DNA of 64,000 bases from Chlorokybus atmophyticus (Eukaryota > Streptophyta > Chlorokybophyceae > Chlorokybales > Chlorokybaceae), in contig RHPI01002264.1 of the NCBI GenBank assembly GCA_009103225.1, forward strand, positions 204,576 to 268,575, in the 5' to 3' direction. A program made the position numbers and the translations under genes. Under the pieces are notes generated by a model. That model saw only the letters and a program-made list of their open reading frames with translations, searched no databases and was not told the DNA's origin. Shown here piece by piece: positions 27,664-39,080 of this stretch. How positions within the stretch are numbered: the stretch's first letter is position 1; the number at the start of each line of letters is the position of its first letter.

Positions 27664-28079
27664 TGCGCAACAGGGAAGATGTGTTGATAGAGAGGGAGGG
27701 TTAGGGTTGTGCTTCATCACGTCATCTTCATCACAACAATCACGCACAATACCTGTCTACCCACGAACTTGTGGGCAGCGCTGCTGGCTCTTCTTCCCAT
27801 GTGTTGCTCGAAACATCCGCTGTGTGATGCTGCACGGTCTCTTGTACATTCACCTCGACAGTAGCCGCGGTCGCATTGTGTACTACTACATTGTGGCTTG
27901 CCTGCCATGCACGTGTAAGCCTCTGGGTTCAAGTGTTGTGTACACTTATGCAGTGATTCTAATAAACACTGTGCGCGCGCTCGCGATGGCATTGTATGTT
28001 GCACATTTAGCTCGAACCAGCCACATTTCATAACTAAATAATAATAGTTTAGTGCTGCCTTACCTGGTGATGCACCTGT

Positions 28080-28215
28080 TGGTGTTGACCGCCAGCACTG
28101 GCATGATTGGACTGCAGTACACATAATCTCAAGGAGGATCTCAAGAAGGTTCAACGCGTGCCAGTGCTGTATTTTGATCAAATAGACATAACTTATTGCA
28201 TACACAATGCTGGCA
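28080..28215. repeat. Third group of TGCCAGT/ACTGGCA motifs
   Basis: Words such as GCCAGCACTGGCATG, GTGCCAGTGCTG and TGCTGGCACA lie within the CACTA element. They match the consensus of the clusters at 15.6 and 17.7 kb. Confidence 0.45.
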
Positions 28216-28537
28216 CAATTTGCAAAGCAATAGCAGCAACGCTTACCATGCGTCCATACTTCAAAATATGTCGAGTTTGTGTGCCCACATTGACTGGTGT
28301 CGGCTGAAGCCCTTGACAACTGTTGCAAGCGCAGTACAATTCATCATGCTTGCAGTCGTGACGGAAAGGTTGCATGCTTGTGATGTCTTTTGCGCACAGC
28401 TCTGGCATGCACACGTGAGTCATAGTAGATGACGCTTGATCTTAGCCATGCATTCAGACGTATATTATGTGGTTACTATATGCGCGCAGCGGCAGTGCAA
28501 CAACGCAGCTCTTAAGAGCCTTGCAAGCAGCTGGCAT

Positions 28538-28825
28538 CGGCTGTGTGGGCCTTGAAATAGCACATATGGCTGTACATTATTACATGCATGTGCTGTCTAG
28601 GTACTAGTAGGATAGCATGCCTGCACAGCAACAAACCACTGAGCGCAGCGGCTGTGTGGGCCTTGAATAGCACATAGGGTTGTACATTATTACACACATG
28701 TGCTGTCTAGGGATTTCTGAGATAGCATGGCTGCACAGCAACAAACTACACAGCGCACCTTGCAGTTGGACAGCAAGCAGCGCAGCAATTGCTGCGCTGC
28801 TTGCTGTCCAACTGCAAGGTGCGCT
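28538..28825. repeat. 111-bp tandem duplication followed by a perfect 74-bp palindrome
   Basis: The unit starting CGGCTGTGTGGGCCTTGAA occurs at 28538 and again at 28649 (period 111 bp). Immediately after the second copy, 28752-28825 is a perfect palindrome with no loop (centre AGCAATTGCT). Its flanks continue as an imperfect inverted repeat using the unit's ACAAACTAC word. The whole block sits between the two divergent CACTA genes. Confidence 0.9.
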
Positions 28826-28998
28826 CAGTAGTTTGCAAACTGCTGAGCACATCTAGTGGTTAGACTGGGTTGCATAGCAAACACTTACCTTCTGAGGCAG
28901 CAGACTCAACAACCCAGCTGCAACTTTGCTGCATTGACCTTCTCCCAGCTCCCGTCGCCGCCAGCGACCTCCGCCGCTGCTAAGTTAGCGACCTGAGT

Positions 28999-29007
28999 AA
29001 ACCCTAA
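28999..29007 (+). promoter_or_regulatory. Telo-box upstream of the CACTA plus-strand gene
   Basis: AAACCCTAA lies about 210 bp before the ATG at 29221. The motif is typical of plant promoters. A role here is inferred from position only. Confidence 0.35.
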
Positions 29008-29220
29008 TAAAAACAACAATGCACTGCATTGGCAGCTGTAGCTCATCGCAGTCAGAATGGCAGCCTGACCAGAACGGAGGGCTCAGCTGCAGCGCTAAGT
29101 ATAAAGGCAGCTGCTCTCCGTCCATGCAAGGAGCTTTTTCCTTGCATGGACGCTGGAGCTGGAGTTGCTTTGCGCGGAGGGGCTGGTGTTGTGGCATGCG
29201 CAGTCAGCTCAGCCGGCAGC

Positions 29221-31348
29221 ATGGCTCAGCGCATGAGCCTGGAGGAGGCTAGATTCGTTGTAGCAAACGTTAGCATGTTGTCCAGCAGCTTGTCGCCTAG
29301 CAAGCTAGAGAGTGCTAAGCGGCTTCTGGAGGAAGAGGAGCGCAGCAAGCAAGAAAGAGCTCGCTTTTAGCAAACTGACATGCACTTCAGGCAGGGCGGC
29401 CCCAGCTACACTCCTGCGCGCCCGCCAGGAACTGCTGGTGCAACAGCCATGCCGGCTGCAGCTGCACGCAAGCATGAGAGCCACCAACCAGGTACAGTTG
29501 CTTGGTTGAAACTCAACTTGCTGGTTGTGCATATTACACATAATTGTGCTTCCACATGCTGCTTAGTGCTTAGCGTTCATTGCTACGGTCACATGCATGC
29601 ATGCACGCATCTATGTGACAATAGCAGTGCACAGCATTACCATTGTGCTTTCACTTGATGCTTAATGCTTAGCGTTCATGGCTACTATCACATGGATGCG
29701 TGCTTGCATGTGACAGTAGCAATGAACGCATTACTCAAGCAGATGAGCCAGTTGCAAGCAACCACGTCATGAACGCAGATGCTTGGGGCCAGCTTGACCA
29801 GGTAAGTGGCAAGCTTCTGACCTGTTGCAGGCTGGTGCTTAGTGTTCTGGCAAATCAACTCAGTTGGTCAATGACATGCAGAAGCGGACAGCTGTTTTGC
29901 AGATGCTTGCAAGTGCTCAGCCAAACACATCAATTGCTGAGTGCGGAGAGCAAGTACGAGGGCGCTATGAGGGTGAGCACTGGTCAAGTGTACGTGAAGT
30001 ACAACCACCAGTTGCTATTATGTTTATCTCTTGTTGCTTGCGTGCAGGCTCGATCCCGAGCGTTGCGGGACGCGTTCCTCATATTAGGAACTCGCTTGTC
30101 ACAGCAAAGTGGGGGACTGGTGGAGGTGATCAGGTAGGGAGAAATGCAACTGCATTGGCTGTAACGCTTTATCTTGCTCAGTCCTTGCTTTCCAACTTGC
30201 AGGGTCTTGGAAGCGGAGTTTCCTGAGTATGATTAAGAGAAACTGAAACACTACTTCCGTGGGTCCATGACAAACCGAGATCATTACAAAAAGCGCAAGG
30301 TAAGTCTGCAGGCTGAGAACTTTTGTTATGATCTCACATACTACAACACCGCATTGTAAGCTTACCTTGAGCACTGCTTGTGCCTTGCAGTCTCCAGATT
30401 ATGTGGTGACAAAGCGCAAGAAGGATCCGGACACAACCCCAAGCACAACCATGGCACCAACAACAAAAGAGCTTGCACCTCGAGCTCAATAAACTGTACA
30501 GACGCAGCAGCAGCGGAAGCATGCAACTCATCAAGCAAACTAGCTGATCCTCAGGTACTTTAGCATGCAATGACGCTTGTAGTCAAGCTATCAGCCCCTC
30601 AGGCAACATTGGTATTTAAATGGTAGTGCGTGCGATGAAGGTGATTGCTTGATGGTTACATGTGGCTACAACAGGATCCCAAGGCTCCTGCAGTTGAGGA
30701 AGTGCGCCAGTCCAAAAGGCGTGCAGTCTCCAAGAATCCAATCAAAGCTGGCACACACGACAATGATGCAATGCTGCAGCCACGAAGCCCATTCGATCGC
30801 GATAGTCTGGACGAAGAGCTGCTTGATGTAAGTGCAACAAAATGGTTGGTGTACTCTACTGGCAGTCACTGTTGTGTCACTTGTAGTTACTCGCGCTGTG
30901 AATGACTGCAAATATCAGGTATACACGATGTTAGCAACACCGCTCCTTGCAGGTGGTGACAAAGACTCGCAGTTCGCAGCGTGAGCCTGCCGCAGAGCAG
31001 GTGCATTTGTGGCTCAAGTCTGGGAAGAAACCCGTGGCTATTGCACGCCGTTGTGCGGACGCACTGAGCGCCGGTGTGCACAATCACAAGCTTGCCGAGG
31101 GTATGCTTTCTTGTGTTTGCTCGCTTCTCCATCTGCGAGCTGAGCTAAGTTGAATGCATGCAAGTTCTTTGTTTGCTCATGCCGTTGGCACATATGCAGG
31201 AGAAGTGGCCGTGTGGCTTGATGAAGTGCTGCAGCCGAGTGCGAAGCTACCGATCAGGCTTGGTGAGGTATGGAAGTTGAAAGAAGTGGAGCTGGGCAGT
31301 CGCGTCGCATGGCCGCTTGCTTACACTGGTAAGTGGTTGCGTGACTAA
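29221..31348 (+). CDS. Second CACTA-borne gene, unknown function
   Basis: Several open segments with GT/AG borders run along the plus strand inside the transposon. The first, from ATG 29221, reads MAQRMSLEEARFVVANV and ends in a Glu/Lys-rich helix (KRLLEEEERSKQERARF, TAG at 29368). Later ones include GGPSYTPARPPGT (about 29391-29491), VNDMQKRTAVLQMLASAQP (about 29864), EKLKHYFRGSMTNRDHYKKR (about 30240-30299), SPDYVVTKRKKDPDTTP (30392), SKRRAVSKNPIKAG (about 30676-30828), VHLWLKSGKKPVAIARRCAD (about 30955-31100) and GEVAVWLDEVLQPS...GKWLRD with TAA at 31346. The basic, charged composition would suit a DNA-binding accessory protein like the second protein of other CACTA elements, but no domain is recognised. 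A TAA near 30233 and the TAG at 29368 indicate decay or imperfect exon calls. Confidence 0.5.
29560..29730. repeat. Two tandem hairpin units within the CACTA element
   Basis: The word GCTTAGCGTTCAT.GCTAC occurs at about 29570 and 29668. Each copy opens an imperfect hairpin: the second has 23-bp arms (about 29671-29693 and 29706-29728, GCGTTCAT.GCTACT.TCACATG and complement). The first is related but more diverged. Confidence 0.6.
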
Positions 31349-32301
31349 GCGCTGCATGCAACTTATGCTCTGGTGTGCATGTGTAATGAAGATGTTTGCA
31401 CATCGCGGCACCGTTGAACACGGTACGTCATGCGGCATGTGATGGTGAGGGCTGCTCGGCTTGTGAGGGTAGGTTCAAAGAGAAAGGCAAAAGCGTCCAG
31501 CGAGGCCGCTCTCGTAGGTAGGTGTACAACTCTGGAGGGTAGCATGCAGCACCAGTTCTACTTAGAACTTGTGTTGTTGGGAACGTAGTGCAGGGCATTC
31601 AAGCGCATTGCAGACAGCAGATTCAGAGACATCGTAGTGAAAGTCAGCATTGATTCGCTGACATGTAACGTGGTTGTGGTGTATATAGTAGCTCCCAATG
31701 CATGACTGCACATGTGGTCTCACATTCAGTGCTGTGCTACAATGTATGCGACAAGCCAATGACCTAAGTTCACGCATTGTTGTCTCAAATCAGCATGCTG
31801 GAAGCACGTATCAAACATGAACGACTTGGACTCACACGATGCAGTCTCACAATCAACATGCATCGCGTGTGTACAAGCTGCATGCTGGCGTAAACATACA
31901 CAGATGTTCAAAGATGCGATTGCTAAGTCAGTCTTTTACATCTTACAACCAAGCAAGTATAGCTCACTATAAGTAGCTACTACTTGCAGGCGCTTACAAC
32001 TCATCCTAAGCTATATGGAGCAAAGTTTCAGCTGCTCCAGCGCGTGCCTCCTTTGTCGCGTGGTGTCTTTACATTACACAACCATGTTGTGCTGTAAGAT
32101 GGACAATGTAAAGCGTTAAAATTTTGTGACTGGATTTTGGTGCCTTACATCCACTTTTTAGATGTCTTATTGCAGCAAGAATTTTGTAGGGAATATCGTG
32201 CGCACGCACATGTACACGCACTAGGGTATGCACACGTGCATGCGCACATACATGTAAGTATGTTCGTACAACACGGAGGTGGCAGCTCTGTGATGTTCAC
32301 G

Positions 32302-32604
32302 CATTAGCACTCGCCAGCTTTGGCTGGCGAGTCTATCTACAACGGCTCTCCCCTGCCACGTCAGAGGACGCACAGGGGAGAGCACGCTGTGCGCACCTGC
32401 TGTGCGCTGTCACGTCACCATGCCCTGCACCGCCAGGCATGGCGCCGCCGATGCCAGTTGCACCGGCCTTATGAGCGGTGCTCAGAGGCAAAGCAACTAG
32501 CAGCCTTGCCACGCATGGCAAGGCCTTGACTGCTGCGGCACTGGCCGCCACGGTTGTTGTTCTCGTTGGCGCCGAAGGCGCCATTGTGCTTGCTCAAGTG
32601 CGCG
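32302..32604 (+). repeat. DIRS split direct repeat A1
   Basis: Left terminal repeat of the element, starting CATTAGCACTCGCC. Near its outer edge it has a perfect short inverted repeat ACTCGCCAGC/GCTGGCGAGT (32309-32332, 4-nt loop), which could be a recombinase core. It is about 85-90% alike with A2. Confidence 0.85.
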
Positions 32605-35140
32605 TGTTGCTGCTGCGCAGCGTTATGCAGCACGGCGCTGCGCCTGCTGTGCTCAATTGTTGGTCGCCGCTGGAGCCGCCGCGCTCTACCACGGAGCATT
32701 TTTTGCTGCCTCCGGAGGACGGGGTCGAGCACCAGCTGGTGGGCGACAGCTTCCGCTCTATCCAGCTGAGTGCTTAGTACCAGCAGGTGGCCCTTGGCAT
32801 CGTTGTCAACGAGCTGTTGGCAATTGACATCGCCAAGCAAGTCAAGGTCCCCTACGCCGACGACCGCCCCATGCACGACCGGGTGGTCCTCGGCATCGGC
32901 CCCCTGTACGGCAGCCAGAAGCTGCGCCTGGTGGTCGAGGTCGGCATCAATTACGTCAGCCTCCCTTAGCCCCGTCGCTGCTTGCAGCAAGTGAATATAG
33001 GCGCAGGCTGCGGCACACTCGTTGTGCAGTTGCCTTCGCCAATGTCCCTGCTGCGTGTCGTGGCCTTGCAGCTCAAGTGTCAACTCAAGCTAGTGTCAGC
33101 TGCTTGCTATGCGCCGGCTGCACCCCATCGTTGTTGCCGCAGCTGCTTGCTATGTAGCTGTCGCCAACCTCTCATTGCGCTCAGCTGCTTGCTGAGCAGC
33201 TGCCGCTCCCCATCATTGCTGACGTGGCTGCTTGCCGCTGCTCACTCAGCTGCCGCAGCTGCAGCTGCCTTCTCATTGCTGATGCCGCCCCTTCCATTGT
33301 TGTCTTGCTGCAGCTGTTCCCCCCCTCCCCGTGTATTTGCGCTGCGTGACTCAGCTATGTGCCGCGGCACATATTCCGCTGCAGGTGCATGGGGCTGGCG
33401 GTGTCTGGCGCGATCCAATCATGGTACCACTGCCGCCCTTGCTGCGTGACCCAGATGTTGTGCCGGGGGCGCGCAGCTTGCGCACTGTGTTTGGCAGGGA
33501 CCGCACCACCCTGCGCACTATCTGTCCAGCGCCACAAGGCAAATGGCCCGGCATCTCCCCTGCTCAGCCAGGCCCGCCACCAGCGCCGCCCGCCCAGCCC
33601 GCGCCGGCGCAGGAGCCGCTCGTTGCCGAGGTGGCACAGCAAGCGCCGCAGCCCCCGCCGCCACCTGCGCCGCCCGACCAGGTCCCGCCGCAGCAGCTCG
33701 CCGACGTCGTCGTGAACGCCGGCCTGGGAGCTCCTCGAGCGGGTGCGCAGCAGGACCTACAGCCGGAGCAGAAGCAGGAGCCCGGCTAGGAGGCGCGCGC
33801 CGGTGAGGAGCCGGCCCCAATCCTCCCACCGCTCTCCCCCACCACCAGATGTCACGTCGTGCGCGCCTCGCCCAGCCCCTCCAGCGGCGCCGCCTCCTCC
33901 ATGCCCGCTTCCTCCCCCCAAAGGCGCAGCAGCGCCTCCAGCTCTCATGGCCACCCTGCGTGCCGCCAGAAGCGCAGCTCGCCGTCGTTGCAGGCGGGAG
34001 GTTGCCTCTACAGCTGAGGCATTCCAAGCCCTCTCTGATGCCATGGACAGCTACCTTGCCCTTTATTCTAGTGAAGACGATGCAGACTCCGAATAGCGGT
34101 GACGCTACTCAACCTCTCGACCTCCGCGCTCTCATCCATAAAGTTTACATGCCAGGACTGAGCGGAGAGTGCTTAGTGGCACGCATTGATAGCGTGGAGG
34201 ATCCTACCCGAGGAACTCTCAATGTTTCAATCCTGCCCTTGCAACACAGAGCACAGGTGTCTGCAGCGTGTGTGCTCCCCATAGATGCACCTACGCACAC
34301 GCCACCACCACCTTCCCCATCGGAAGAAGAAGATGTCTTTGCCAACACCAACGGCATGATCCTCGTACCAGATGGTATGCACGTCATACAATTCACGCGC
34401 ACTTCCCACTATGTGCGCGTGTGTCAGAATATCGTCAACCGCATCACCAATGACACCTCCATGCGGGGCCTTCTCAGCATGTGGCGCCGTTCGGAGCTTG
34501 TGACAGACTCAAGATACCCTCTAATGGCAGCTTACGTACATGTGCTGCTGGAGGCTAGCCTATTTCAAGAATTTGGAGAAGAATAATGCCGCCACCTTCA
34601 GTGAAGACTGTGCCCGCTTGCTAGAGGCGGCCAAAACCAAGCTGACCGCAGCTTACACCGAGGCTCGCCTGATAGACGAGGTCTTGGGACTGTACAGTGA
34701 AATGAGACGTACGACAGCTCAGCATCGGAGCCAATTCCAACACGTGGCCAGGTACTCGTGTTGCTTAAGGGCGGCTCTGAGCATAGTGGCCAGCTCGCCG
34801 TGCCCTTGTGTGTTGTGCTTAAGGGCGGCTCTGTGCATAGTGGCCAGGTCGCCGTGCCCTTGTGTGTGTGCTGCACTCTCACGTGCTGTCCGTGCTGGCC
34901 AGCAGCCGCCACCTTGTTTGCTTCATGCTTATGCTGGCCTCGCTGGCTTGCCACCCGCTCAGGATTGTTGGTGGCAAAGAAGCTGGGCAGCGCGATCACA
35001 AGCGCGACGCCAATGCCCCAACCAGCTAGACAAACACCGACGCCATGATCACCACCAGCACAACGTAGCTGGTGGTCGGCTGCACGAGAAACGCCCATGG
35101 CGAACCCTGCAAAGCCTCAAGACGACAGCGTGTGAGTAGT
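32605..35140 (+). pseudogene. gag-like 5' region of the DIRS element
   Basis: Several interrupted plus-strand frames lie here. The parts that read best are VVNELLAIDIAKQVKVPYAD (about 32800-32968), a Pro/Ala/Gln-rich segment (33331-33789) and LIHKVYMPGLSGECLVARID followed by a DGMHVIQFTRTSHYVRVC stretch (about 34110-34586), which continues in another frame as EDCARLLEAAKTKL. This would be the nucleocapsid-like first protein of a DIRS element, inferred from position upstream of the polymerase. A 54-bp unit is duplicated in tandem at about 34763-34870 (18 residues if translated). The many stops show decay. Confidence 0.5.
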
Positions 35141-35385
35141 TGAGCAGTGTCTGCAGTTGCAGCTAGGTAGTGCCAGCTTATGCAGCTGCGCATGTGCGTG
35201 CATGAACTTTGTATTCCCCTCGTTTATACATGTATTTTTCGCCCCATCTTCTCTGCCTCAGCGCAATGCTGCTCTGTGCCTTGCACCCTGTTTGCGCTGC
35301 TACATTGAATGCATGGTAGCGCCTGCGCCTGCATACACAGCTGCATGCGCTGACCTGCATGCTACTGCCTCTCGTCTGAGGCCCC

Positions 35386-37950
35386 GTGCCGCAGGCATCG
35401 CTGGCCTGCACCCACAGCTCAGGCCCCCTCCCCGCTTCGAAACCTGAGCGCAAGTCGCACCATAGCCGCGTCACCAGCCTTGCCAGCGCAGCGTCGCTTG
35501 CCTGCCAAGTCGCGCAGGCTGGCATGATGCATGTGCGCAGCAGCAGCAGCTGTTGTGGCCACTGCCAGCTTCAGCGCCAAATGCATTGGCTGCTGCCTCG
35601 CAGCCTGCGCAAGCTTGCCAGCCTGCCGTGCAGCCTATCGACACTGCTGACGGCCTTACCGGCAGCTGGTGCGATGAGGACACGCCTTTTAACGCTGCCC
35701 ACCCAGAGCATCAGGAGGAGCAGGTACTGCAGCTGCTCGCGGAGCAGCCATTGCTGCGCGACGAGCGCCAGTCAGCACCAGATGACTGGCCCACTCCGCG
35801 CTCTTCGCAGCCGTGGGCTGCGCAGCGCCAGCGCCTAGTAGTTGAGCAAGTCATCGCCGGCCTAGACAGCCTAGCAGCTGCGCCTCGAGCCGGAATGTTC
35901 GGCTGCGGCGTGCCTGGCGCAGCTGCAAAGCATCATGCACGATGCCACTGCCTTTACAGCAGCGCTAACGGCCCTGCATGCTGATGCGTGGGAGTGCTGG
36001 GTCAAGCATACTGACCACCCCGCAGCTCACAAAGTTCTGACTTGGCTGCGCCAGGGCCTGCCGCTGCAGTTCATTGGCACAGGGCAAGCTGCAAGCAAGA
36101 AACTGAAGCAAATACATGCCATGCTGCGCGCGGAAGGCTGGAGCAACCAGCAGCGCCAGGCTGCATTGTACAAACGCACTCCCAGCCCGGTGCTGCTCAC
36201 CAACCGGACGTCCGTTGCTGAGCATGCCTTCTTCGTGCAAGATGAACTGCGCAACCAGGTCCTCACGGGAGCTATGACGCCAGTGCTCAGGCATGCAGCC
36301 GATCAAGTGGTGTCGGGCATGGAAGTTGTGACTCAACCTAAGCTCAAGTTGGACATTGACTTACAATATGTCAACATCTTTCTAGCACGCAATCCATTAC
36401 GAGAAGTTGTCAGACATCCTACGCTACACACACAAAGGGTGGTGGCAAGCAAGCTTTGATATCAGGCTATCATCATGTGCCTATCCGGGTAAAGCACCGC
36501 AAGTACATGTGTGTGTCATACCAAGGTCAGGTGTTCCAGTGGAATGTGCTACCTTATGGCCTGAGCATCGCATGCTATGCATTCACGCTCACGCAGCAAG
36601 TCATCCACAGGCCATTGCGGATGCAAGGCCTCGGCACCCTGTCCTACATTGATGACATGCACCTATCCCACGAGCACAAGCAGCACTTGCTTTGGAGGGT
36701 GAAGCTAGTGATGCGGCTGTTCGCAGCGCTGGGCTGGTTCTTCGGGTTGCCGAAATGCAACCCCGAACCAACCCAGCAACTTAAATTGCTGGGCCTGCTA
36801 GTGGACTCACACACAGGTGCTTTTGCAATTCCACCGCACAAGTTGCAGCAGCTAGAGGACGACTTTCGCGTCCTCCAGTAACAGCCTTGCATCACAGCCA
36901 GACAGTTGGCGCGCGTGGCAGGCAAGCTAGTGTCTCTGAAACTAGCTATGCCCCCTGTGCTGCTGTTTGCTAAAACGCTGCTGCTGCTTGAGCCGCTCGT
37001 GGAGGCGCTCGCGTGGGATTCCCTCTTCCCCTCGCCAGCCGACACCACGCGGTTCCTCGCCTGGTTGCTGGCGCGGCTGCGTGCATACACAGCTCATGGC
37101 TGTACGTGGTGGAAGCCGCCCTCATCGGTGCTGCTGCAAGCTGATGCTTCGGGTACTCATGGGTGGGGGGCGGTTGCCCCCTGGGGACATGTGCAGGGAA
37201 ACTTCGCAGCACATGAGCTGCAGCTGGCGCCTCCTGTTAAGGAGGCGCTGGTTTACATCCGTGTGCTGTGCGAGCTGGCACGCACCTGGCCAGCCCTGCG
37301 TCACTTAGCTATCACCCTGCAAGGTGACTGCCAGCAGCGCTGAGCAACCTGTGCAGGCTGACTGCATGAAACCCGTACCTGCGCGCGGAGCTGTTCCAGC
37401 TTTGGGGTGTGCTATGGCGCTAGGACTGGCAGCTGCACTGCTGCTGGCGATCGCGGGCTTAATTTGTACAAAGCCGACCTGCTTGCGAGCACCAGATGCT
37501 GGCGACTGAAGCTTGGCGCCAGCTCCGACACGCCTGCTATGCAGTCGGTGGGGTCAGCCCGTGCTGGATTGCTTCGCCTCCGATGGCAACACCAAGGCAC
37601 ACGTGTTTTGTGCTGTGGCAACCTGTCCAGGCGCAGCAGGTAATGCACTCACCGCGGATTTAAACGTCACCGCAGCTGGCTTGGCTTGGATGTTCCATCC
37701 CCTTGGTCTGGTCGCCCTGGTTGTGCGGTTGGTGGCGCACCAACCGCGTGACTGACTGCATCCTGCTAGTGCCGGGGTGGGTTTACAAACATTGGTGGGC
37801 CAAACTCGTGCAGTTGCTAGTGCAGAACACGGTGTTCTGCCCCCCCCCCCGCACAATGCTGTTTGTGAGAGGGCCAAGAGTGCCTAGCCATGTTCGTAGC
37901 CCAGCACATTTCGCACATGTTGCGTTGCTAATTGAGTTCTGAGCGGCGTA
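35386..37950 (+). pseudogene. DIRS reverse transcriptase and RNase H, frameshifted
   Basis: The polymerase region starts around 36300 with KLKLDIDLQYVNIFLARNPL, continues in a second frame as YEKLSDILRYTHKGWWQASF and in a third as SGYHHVPIRVKHRKYMCVSY, VLPYGLSIACYAFTL and the catalytic LSYIDDMHLS (about 36456-36881). The DIRS-type connection and RNase H follow at 36900-37343: LARVAGKLVSLKLA, LLQADASGTHGWGAVAP and AAHELQLAPPVKEAL, then a frame break after GDCQ. The C-terminal extension at 37550-37940 reads PVLDCFASDGNTKAHVF, GNALTADLNV and ILLVPGWVYKHWW, a pattern seen after RNase H in DIRS elements. At least four frame changes are needed. The protein copies element RNA into DNA. Confidence 0.8.
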
Positions 37951-38071
37951 CCTGTGTGTAGTGCGCCACCATGTGTGTGGTGCGCCATGCTCCTTGCCTT
38001 TGCATCTTGCCTGCAGTCATGCCTGAGGCTTTGCCGAACTGGGCCCCCCTCCCTACGGAAGCTGTGCAGGG

Positions 38072-39015
38072 CTACATCAGCTTGCCGCCACTATCTCGCA
38101 AGTGTTGTTTGAACAACTTGTTGGCAGCAGCATAGCTCAATGGTTGTCCCAACAACATGCGCCTCTTTCGATGCAAGCCTTCAAAGATGTGCCAAGTTCC
38201 CAGTGATAGCCCACACTTGTCAGCTCGCGAGAGGAACTCTTGCAGTTCGTTGACAAACTGCAACCCGAACCAACTTGCACAGGAATGCGGGGTGCTGCTT
38301 GGTCCTTCCAAATCTTCGACGTCACAGGTTGCACATACACCCCACTGTCGCTGTGGTTGACACTGTCTACGCGCACCTTGCAACCCTACCCACCACGCTG
38401 CCACGTACTCCACAAGTACATATACAATAGCCTGTCTCGCATGATGAGCACTTGTAGCACGCCGCTGAGCTTGGCAGCCCGCTGGCTGAGATGAGTGAGC
38501 AGCTGTTGCACTTGCTGCTCACTCATCTCAGCGGTCAAAGGGTCCGCTTGTCGAGGACGCAAGCCATCAACCACCAGCATGCGCTGGTAGCCTTTCAGGT
38601 ACTCTTGTACCTCAGGAGACATGCACGGGTTGCTTGCTGCTCGCACGGGATTACACGCGTTGCCACGACTTAAAGTGGCGTACCCGTTGGACAAGTGGTT
38701 TACCACGTTACGCAGCGAGCAGGCTGCAATGCAAGGCCCTCCAGCACTAGTGTTGCAGCGAGCACAAGTAATGTGCTTAGGCAACCAGTGCCCATTCAGG
38801 TAGGCCCTGATGTAATATAGGCCTACTGTGTATACGCTTTCCCCATGCCCTTGCTCGAAACCAGCAAATCCACGCCACGCCACGCTGCTTGCATGTTGGT
38901 GCTCGACACCATCGTGTGCACTAACTACTTGTGCAGCTGCGATAGCCGCCAGTAACTTCTCTCGCCCATGTTGAGAGCCTGCTTGCACGCGTTCTTCATG
39001 CGCGTGTGCTCCCAC
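38072..39015 (-). pseudogene. Tyrosine-recombinase-like gene of the DIRS element, antisense to RT
   Basis: A minus-strand frame (38386-39015) contains a cysteine-pair motif (ITCARCNTSAGGPC), AASNPCMSPEVQEYLKGYQR, PRQADPLTAEMSEQQ, an RDRLLYMYLWSTW segment and RGGECGRL. The latter resembles the first catalytic Arg box of tyrosine recombinases (T..R..E...L). A second frame (38072-38413) ends SYAAANKLFKQHLRDSG, the usual helix before the HxxR box. The HxxR and Tyr boxes themselves are not found downstream, so the 3' part is lost or scrambled. From memory, kangaroo-type elements carry the recombinase gene in opposite orientation to RT, which agrees. It would insert circular element DNA. Confidence 0.6.
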
Positions 39016-39080
39016 CTGCAGTGTGCCCGTAGGCTTCTACAGCTTATGCTGTTGACAGCCTGCGTATGGTGCAAACTTGG

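Larger units (their letters stand above)
22636..32191. mobile_element. CACTA (En/Spm) DNA transposon, 9.56 kb
   Basis: The left end CACTACAAAGTTTTAGC (22636) and the inverted right end CCCTACAAAATTCTTGC (ending 32191) form imperfect terminal inverted repeats of about 33 bp that also share AGAC(G/A)TCT. The element is flanked by a 3-bp direct repeat AAT (22633-22635 and 32192-32194), the target-site length typical of CACTA elements. Further ACGTCTGAAC-like copies just inside the left end resemble subterminal repeats. The interior encodes a TNP2-type transposase on the minus strand and a second gene on the plus strand, divergently arranged around a repeat and palindrome-rich centre near 28.1-29.0 kb. 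The left end also holds a G-rich stretch (23195-23430) with loose GGGGCTG-like repeats. Confidence 0.85.

Noticed and set aside
32469-33083. 204-codon minus-strand frame in the DIRS 5' region
   Set aside because: It runs opposite to the element's coding strand, covers the A1 repeat and has no domain; the plus-strand frame reads better as part of gag.
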